Source: Vandiemenella viatica
Lineage: Eukaryota; Arthropoda; Insecta; Orthoptera; Morabidae
DNA length: 64,000 bases
Reading direction: 5' to 3'
Assembly: GCA_031002005.1 (NCBI GenBank)
Contig: JARYHS010009186.1
Location: 101,837,992 to 101,901,991, forward strand
The translations under genes and the position numbers were made by a program. Shown here one piece after another: positions 58,699 to 64,000 of this stretch. Position 1 is the stretch's first letter. Each line of letters opens with the position of its first letter. The notes beneath the pieces are model-generated. The model was not told the origin of the DNA, did not search any database, and saw only the letters and a program-made list of their open reading frames with translations.

Positions 58699-60126
58699 CA
58701 CAGACGGAAAAAAAAATCCCAACACCAAGAAAGACTTGTGTTAGATAAACGAAATTTGGTAGGCGTGTTTATACATCTGAAAGATGACATCGATTCAAAT
58801 TTCGCGCTTCGCGCATAAGTGTGGCGCTAGTAGCGCTACTCAGAGCTTGCAAATCAGGTTTGCTTTAAATACGCGCTGTAAAGTTTGTGAACGTTATTTA
58901 CCGCTGAGATTTGACATAGTGAGTTGATGTTAGCCAAGAATGCCTTTAAGAAGACGAAGAAGCCATTATCAACAGCTCACCGAGTTTGAACGAGGTCGTG
59001 TAATAGGGCTACGAGAAGGTGGATTTTCTTTTCGCGATATTGCAGAAAGACTTGGCCGGAATGTATCCACTGTGCATGATTGTTGGGTGCAGTGGTCAAG
59101 GGATGGTACTGCTTCAAGAAGACCGGGTTCCGGGAGGCCACGTGGCACTACTGAGAGGGAAGACCGCCGTATTCGGCGTACAGCTGTGGCGCATCGTACT
59201 GCGTCTGCGGCAGAAATTCGAGCTGCAGTTGGTACCACAGTGACACAACGAACTGTTAGAAATCGGTTACTTCAAGGACAGCTCCGAGCCAGGCGCCCTG
59301 TAGCGTGCATTCCACTGACTACAAGCCATCGCCGTTTGCGACTCCAGTGGTGTCAAGCCAGAGCTCATTGGAGGACGGAGTGGAGATCTGTTGTGTTTTC
59401 TGATGAAAGCAGGTTCTGCCTTGGTGCCAGTGATGGCCGAGTGTTGGTCAGAAGGAGGCCAGGGGAACGCCTGCAACCAAACTGTCTGCGGCCTAGACAC
59501 ACTGGACCTACACCTGGAGTCATAGTCTGGGGAGCAATTTCCTATGACAGCAGGAGCACTCTTGTGGTTATACCAAACACACTGACTGCAAATTTGTACG
59601 TCAGTCTGGTAATTCAACCTGTAGTGCTGCCATTCATGAACAGCATTCAAGGGGGAGTTTTTCAACAGGATAACGCTCGCCCTCATACCGCTGTTGTCTC
59701 GCAACGTGCTCTACAGAGTGTCGACATGTTACCTTGGCCTGCGAGATCACCAGATCTGTCTCCAATTGAACACGTATGGGATATCATTGGACGACAACTC
59801 CAGCATCATCCACAGCCAGCACTGACCGTCCCAGTATTGACAGCACAAGTACAACAAGCATGGAACTCCATACCACAAAGTGACATTCGAAACCTGTATG
59901 ACACAATGCATTCACGTTTGCAGGCTTGCATTCAAAATTCTGGAGGTTACACCGGCTATTAATTTAACAGTATTTCACATTTGAAATGCATTTTCTTGAG
60001 CTTAAATTAACCTGTGATCTTGAAAATTTAATCAATTAAACATGTTAACTTGACAAATGCATTGTCCAAATTTCATTACTCTACAATAATTTTTTCTTGG
60101 TGTTGGGATTTTTTTTTCCGTCTGTG
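58699..60126 (+). mobile_element. Complete Tc1-like transposon
   Basis: This is 1428 bp, flanked by TA dinucleotides (58697-58698, 60127-60128). Terminal inverted repeats begin 'cacagacggaaaaaaaaatc' and are identical over about 32 bp. It contains one intact transposase gene. It sits in the SMC2 intron after exon M, in the same orientation as SMC2. Confidence 0.96.
58940..59962 (+). CDS. Tc1-like transposase, intact, 340 residues
   Basis: This is a cut-and-paste DNA transposase of the IS630/Tc1/mariner superfamily. Residues about 10-70 form a paired-like helix-turn-helix ('TEFERGRVIGLREGGFSFRD', 'NVSTVHDCWVQW') followed by a GRPR hook (GSGRPRG). The second HTH lies at about 75-115. Catalytic residues are D155 (VVFSDESRF), D244 (FQQDNARPH) and E277 (SPIEHVWD), with 32 residues between the last two by my count. 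Length is normal for Tc1. The ATG at 58940 is the first in frame and starts the usual conserved N-terminus. The gene is GC-richer than its surroundings. An intact frame and identical ends suggest recent insertion. Confidence 0.96.
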   Translation: MPLRRRRSHYQQLTEFERGRVIGLREGGFSFRDIAERLGRNVSTVHDCWVQWSRDGTASRRPGSGRPRGTTEREDRRIRRTAVAHRTASAAEIRAAVGTTVTQRTVRNRLLQGQLRARRPVACIPLTTSHRRLRLQWCQARAHWRTEWRSVVFSDESRFCLGASDGRVLVRRRPGERLQPNCLRPRHTGPTPGVIVWGAISYDSRSTLVVIPNTLTANLYVSLVIQPVVLPFMNSIQGGVFQQDNARPHTAVVSQRALQSVDMLPWPARSPDLSPIEHVWDIIGRQLQHHPQPALTVPVLTAQVQQAWNSIPQSDIRNLYDTMHSRLQACIQNSGGYTGY

Positions 60127-60128
60127 TA

Positions 60129-61365
60129 TTAAAACTAATAAATGATAACAGTTGAAGGTTGTTTTTCATATTATACAGCATTAAGATATACTAAAATGTT
60201 CTTTTCATTACTGAACCAGAGGAAGAAGTTTATGCAAACATACATTTCATTTATACATCTTTAATTGTCACATTTCACTTTAAATAAATCAAAAATTATA
60301 GTTCATATTAGCTGTTTATTCTTGTATAAAGCATAGATGCCAGGAAAGGCTAGGGAACTATTTTGAAAATAATAGATGTCAACTGTCTTCTTACATAGAA
60401 TATATTTTATTCTGAAGTAAACCAGGAGGTTGTGATTAAAACTTTGTCATCTTGTGTTTTGTATCAGCGCTATCCTAACATCTGTCATCAAAAAACTTTC
60501 TTCAAAATGGCAGCTGAATTGTATTTGTCCATTACTATCACGTAGTATTCTCTGTCTGAACCTGTATTGGAAATTGTCCCCAGCATTGTCTGTAAATGAT
60601 ATGTCATTTCTTGCTCTCAAAAAGCATTTCAATAATTTCTTCATTACTATTACAGAGATTAATATTTTAATAATGGCCAATATTTAATGGACATTTTTTT
60701 TTATAAAATTCAGTAATTAATTAAAATTTATATTCAGCCATGTCCCCCCTCATTTAAAAACTGTACATAAGCATGCTACTTCTTATTATGATGCAAATAC
60801 CTTTTTCATAGCATAAAACCATTTTATATTTACAATTGTGCATTTCATACAGTTAATGTGGCAAATTGTTCAAGATTCTAGACTTTTAAGATTTTATAGA
60901 AACTTTAATCAGACTATGTTAGAAATTTTTTATTGTATAAACCTGCATCATAATTAATAATTATGAGTCATATATAAACTATAACTATCTTGTAAGACCA
61001 AATAGTCGCACAGCCTTGTCTATTGATAAAAAAAATTCTTGAGCTTCAAGTTGTGCTAAAAGTCACACTCCTGGGATATTATGAAGGTCAGTTCTCTGAG
61101 GGCCAAAAATTGGAACTTGAAATGTCTCAGGAGTGCTACATTTTATGTGGCCTAAGGCTTGAGAATTTTTTGTCATAACTATCTGTGACATCATTTAAAG
61201 GAATTGAAAATTAGTTGGTACAGTCCTGTTTCCAAGCCGAGAGTTAGGGGCTACATCTCTTATCCAGAGGAGTACTTACTTAAATCCGATACCAGTTCAT
61301 TAGCCTTGTAATAACAGAATTGTAGTAAATGGAAATCTTGCAGTCTATCAACTAACTGTAAGAGT
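60129..61365. other. No gene recognised
   Basis: AT-rich. No SMC2 exon found, so the next exon lies farther right. Confidence 0.5.
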
Positions 61366-61429
61366 TGTATTTTGTTTGTATAATGTGGAATTTTGAGTGT
61401 ATTTTGTTTGTATAATGTGGAATTTTGAG
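61366..61429 (+). repeat. 32-bp tandem duplication
   Basis: The unit beginning 'tgtattttgtttgtataatg' occurs twice (61366-61397, 61398-61429), identical. Recent slippage or duplication. Confidence 0.93.
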
Positions 61430-62689
61430 CCAGAAATTGGAAACTGCCTTTCATAATCATCTATAGTGGAACAAGACCTTAATTAAATTGACTCTGTTTA
61501 CTTAAATCCATTTAATCAAATCTATAAAATTATTTTTGTATAGAGATTAAAACCGGACTGGTATAATGTGTTATGGTAATGCCAAAACGTTGAAGTCGAG
61601 AGTAGATAATGCATAAACATCTCCTAAAAATAAATATCACTAGTTTGATAGACTGTTTATATAGGGAGAAAGTTTGTTAAAAGAAGTAATTTGATATAAT
61701 TGATATAATTCTTTTGGGTACACAGTTGCGGAATGGCATCATAAAGGAAACCAAACAATAAGATTTGATTGACACAATAAAACAACCTTTAATCGAATAA
61801 ATTTATTTATTTGCATGTCAGAAACATACGTATTTACACAACAACAAACATCAAGTAATATTGGGCCAAAACTTGGCCTGTTCCAGTGAATTTTCTGAGG
61901 CCTCATACACGTCATCTTCTGTGCAGATTTGTTCACAATCAACACTGGAGCATGTATGAACAGTCTCATCCCCGCAGTCACACTTCGTATTATTGACCTG
62001 AGCATAACCCTATCTTAGGTTAACCTCCTGACCTCGGCTTTTTCAGATACTTCCAAATCAACCATCGATTGCCATAGCCAGGTGGTAAAGTTTCAGACAC
62101 TCTTTTCCTTGACTTTGTCTTGCGTATGCAATGGATGAGTTCACACTTTCTTCTTTCCCTTGTATGCTACTATTACTCTTCAAACTGTAGGAGATGCTAT
62201 TCCTGTGAGCATTCGAATATATAATGAGCAAATAAGTGTATAATGTTCTCAGCACTTAAATATACTTTAAAGCTTCAACACTAAAAGTAAACTTTTAAGA
62301 AATATATTGGTAGTTGAAATTAGTTGAATTTTAAATTAAAGAAAAGTCAAAAGTTCTTATTTGCTAAAAGAAGGGGATTTTTTATAAGAAATATGATATA
62401 AGTTTCATTTTAACGTATCAAATATTACATAAGTTATGATCTTTCAAATAACTGATAACTATGTGATAAATGTAAACACGAGTTTTGGGCAATATCTAAT
62501 AAATACAGATGAGTGATATATCACATTGGCTAGGATCTAAAAGTAATTCTTTAAAGTTAAAAGATTTATCAAATATTTAATGTCAGCAGAAAATAAAAAA
62601 TTGAAAGGATAAAAAATAATTCACTTCAGTAATTTACTACAGTAAACCACAGTATATTTTGAAAAAACACGTTATTACCGAAAATATTC
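61430..62689. other. No gene recognised
   Basis: AT-rich, no repeats I can name and no SMC2-like exon. Confidence 0.5.
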
Positions 62690-62765
62690 AAAATAATTTA
62701 AACTTAACTTAGTCCACAACCCGAAGGTTGGTTGGATCCTCCCGTATGAGGCATACTATACATAT
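62690..62765 (-). repeat. SINE family 2, 3'-end fragment
   Basis: 'taacttagtccacaacccga' and 'ggttggttggatcctcc' match the terminal part of the 56795-57062 SINE. Confidence 0.7.
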
Positions 62766-63155
62766 TAAAATTTGTAATAATTAATAACATTTGAGTTATC
62801 ATGGGAAAGTGGTGAAATCAGATTCACAAGGATGCATAATGCAACATGGAATGTTCTGGACATTTCCAGAGGGAGTCTATTTTAAACCTTCGCAGCAGTC
62901 TGTTGGCAGATCTTATAGCATGTAACGGAATCTGTGACGCTCTCTTTGGTACACAGTAGGGCAGTTTCTGGCTTAAATTTATTTTCAATTATCCCGTTTC
63001 AAGTGATAGAATAGTTTCATCATCAAATCGAACTTTGAAATATTTCTGTGATTAATTTCCAAAACTTAGAAAAGAACTTTTGCCAAGCACTGAATACTTA
63101 ATTAAAAGGGTGGCTATTTTTGTAAACTTGACAGAATGGCTTGTAGTAGTGAATA

Positions 63156-64000
63156 CAGGGTCTTCCCAAAAGTAAGTTGAATGACCTTGGCTGCCGAAGC
63201 AAGCCGCTAGCAAGGAATGCTGAGTGATGTGAAAGGTGGATGAAGGTTTATGGAAGTCAGCGATACCCACATCAGTTGCCTGCAGGCTGTTCCACAGTGC
63301 ACATTGCTGCTAATCCAAACGCTGCTTTTGGTGACAGGTCATAATTTCAATATGCCGCATTTCAAGGACCAGTGTTAACGTGATAAATTTTGTATTGCGC
63401 TCAAGAAAACGGGTGCCGAGACCGTTGGCATGCTGAGGGAAGCTAGTGGCGATAATACCCTGTCCCAAAATATGGTTTAATGCTGGCTCAAGATGTTTTG
63501 GGCAGAGAGAATGCCGAGGACGAAGACCACTCTGGACGCTCATAAACATCACATTTCTAACAAAATGTGAAGAAAGGGAGGAACTTGAACTCTGACGCCT
63601 GAGTGTTAAAATGCTGGCAGATGAGGGTAATATCTAAAAGTTCCGTGCGTTTCATTGTTACTGAAGATATGGGCATGCAGAAAATGTGTGCAAAGATGGT
63701 CCCCAAGGTGCTCTCCAATGAACAGAAGACTGCTTGTGCAACGATCTCATGTGACCTCTTGGAACAGTGTGAAAGTGATCCGAACTTTTTGGATGATGTG
63801 ATTTTGGGTGACGAAACATGGTTTTTCCAGTAGGACCTGGAGTCCAAAAGACAAAGTGTTGCTACACTGCACCCAATAAGGCGAAAATGAACCAGTTCCT
63901 TGGGAAGCCCATGCTCCTCCCCCCTACAAAAGAGGCATTGTCCATTGAGAGTTTTTGCCAGAGTGAAACTTGTCGGAAAAGAGATTGCCAACACTTGGCA
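63156..64000 (+). pseudogene. mariner-like element, broken, runs off the right edge
   Basis: It starts after TA (63154-63155) with 'cagggtcttcccaaaagtaa'. The transposase relic begins near 63350 ('MPHFKDQC', 'CIALKKTGAETVGMLREA'), and the best frame (63603-63833) has 'SVRFIVTEDMGMQKMCAKMV' and 'DVILGDETWFFQ', the first catalytic Asp region of mariner. Several stops. The remaining catalytic part is outside the window. Confidence 0.85.

Noticed and set aside
60129..63155. Further SMC2 exons after exon M
   Set aside because: No splice-flanked coiled-coil coding sequence is visible. The next exon must lie beyond the window or in sequence too diverged to see by eye.
1..64000. CRISPR array, operon or prokaryotic system
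   Set aside because: The spliced SMC2 gene, SINEs and LINEs make this a eukaryotic chromosome. The only short regular repeats are microsatellites and the 147-bp and ~560-bp arrays, with no spacer structure.

Overview
This window is eukaryotic, almost certainly an insect with a large, transposon-rich genome. The DNA is AT-rich and holds one spliced host gene with very long introns, plus arthropod-type repeats: RTE-like and CR1-like LINEs, tRNA-derived SINEs, Tc1/mariner, hAT, PIF/Harbinger, Helitron-like and Penelope-like elements. The SINE and LINE 3' ends resemble families I associate with Polyneoptera (grasshoppers, stick insects, cockroaches, termites). That placement is from memory and is not firm.

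The only host gene I can support is SMC2 (condensin subunit), on the + strand. Thirteen consecutive coding exons between 9613 and 58402 encode about 655 residues. They run from just after the Walker A segment of the N-terminal ATPase lobe, through the N-terminal coiled coil and the complete hinge, into the start of the returning coiled coil. The first coding exon(s), with Walker A, lie left of the window. The C-terminal coil and lobe (signature motif, Walker B) lie right of it. All internal exon phases agree. One intron (18143-18914) is a GC-AG intron, and the last visible exon carries a one-base A-run frameshift.

Everything else is mobile DNA, often nested. Region 1-9600 (upstream intron or 5' flank): an hAT-like MITE family, a SINE split by a Helitron-like element with 147-bp internal repeats, a 5'-truncated LINE with a target-site duplication, a Tc1 relic and a 401-bp palindrome with a 14-bp duplication. 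Region 9.8-18 kb: LINE fragments, and an RTE-like LINE interrupted by a 2.0-kb Harbinger element and by a G-rich MITE. Region 18-31 kb: more palindromes, SINE and LINE pieces and a degenerate ~560-bp tandem repeat. Region 31-42 kb: a Harbinger relative carrying a MADF/SANT relic, a mariner-type pseudogene, a GC-rich island, a complete-ended hAT element and a Penelope-like element with a GIY-YIG endonuclease relic. Region 44-52 kb: a CR1-like LINE with an SGNH-type domain, precisely interrupted by a second Helitron-like element. Region 55-64 kb: another palindrome, a second SINE family, a Tc1 element with an intact 340-residue transposase, and a mariner relic running off the right edge.

The most unusual material is the set of palindromic, Penelope-related elements. 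Three have direct duplications at their ends (14, 15 and about 9 bp). They share end sequence with the element that holds the GIY-YIG relic and carry a hairpin-plus-GAAA motif resembling a decayed hammerhead ribozyme.
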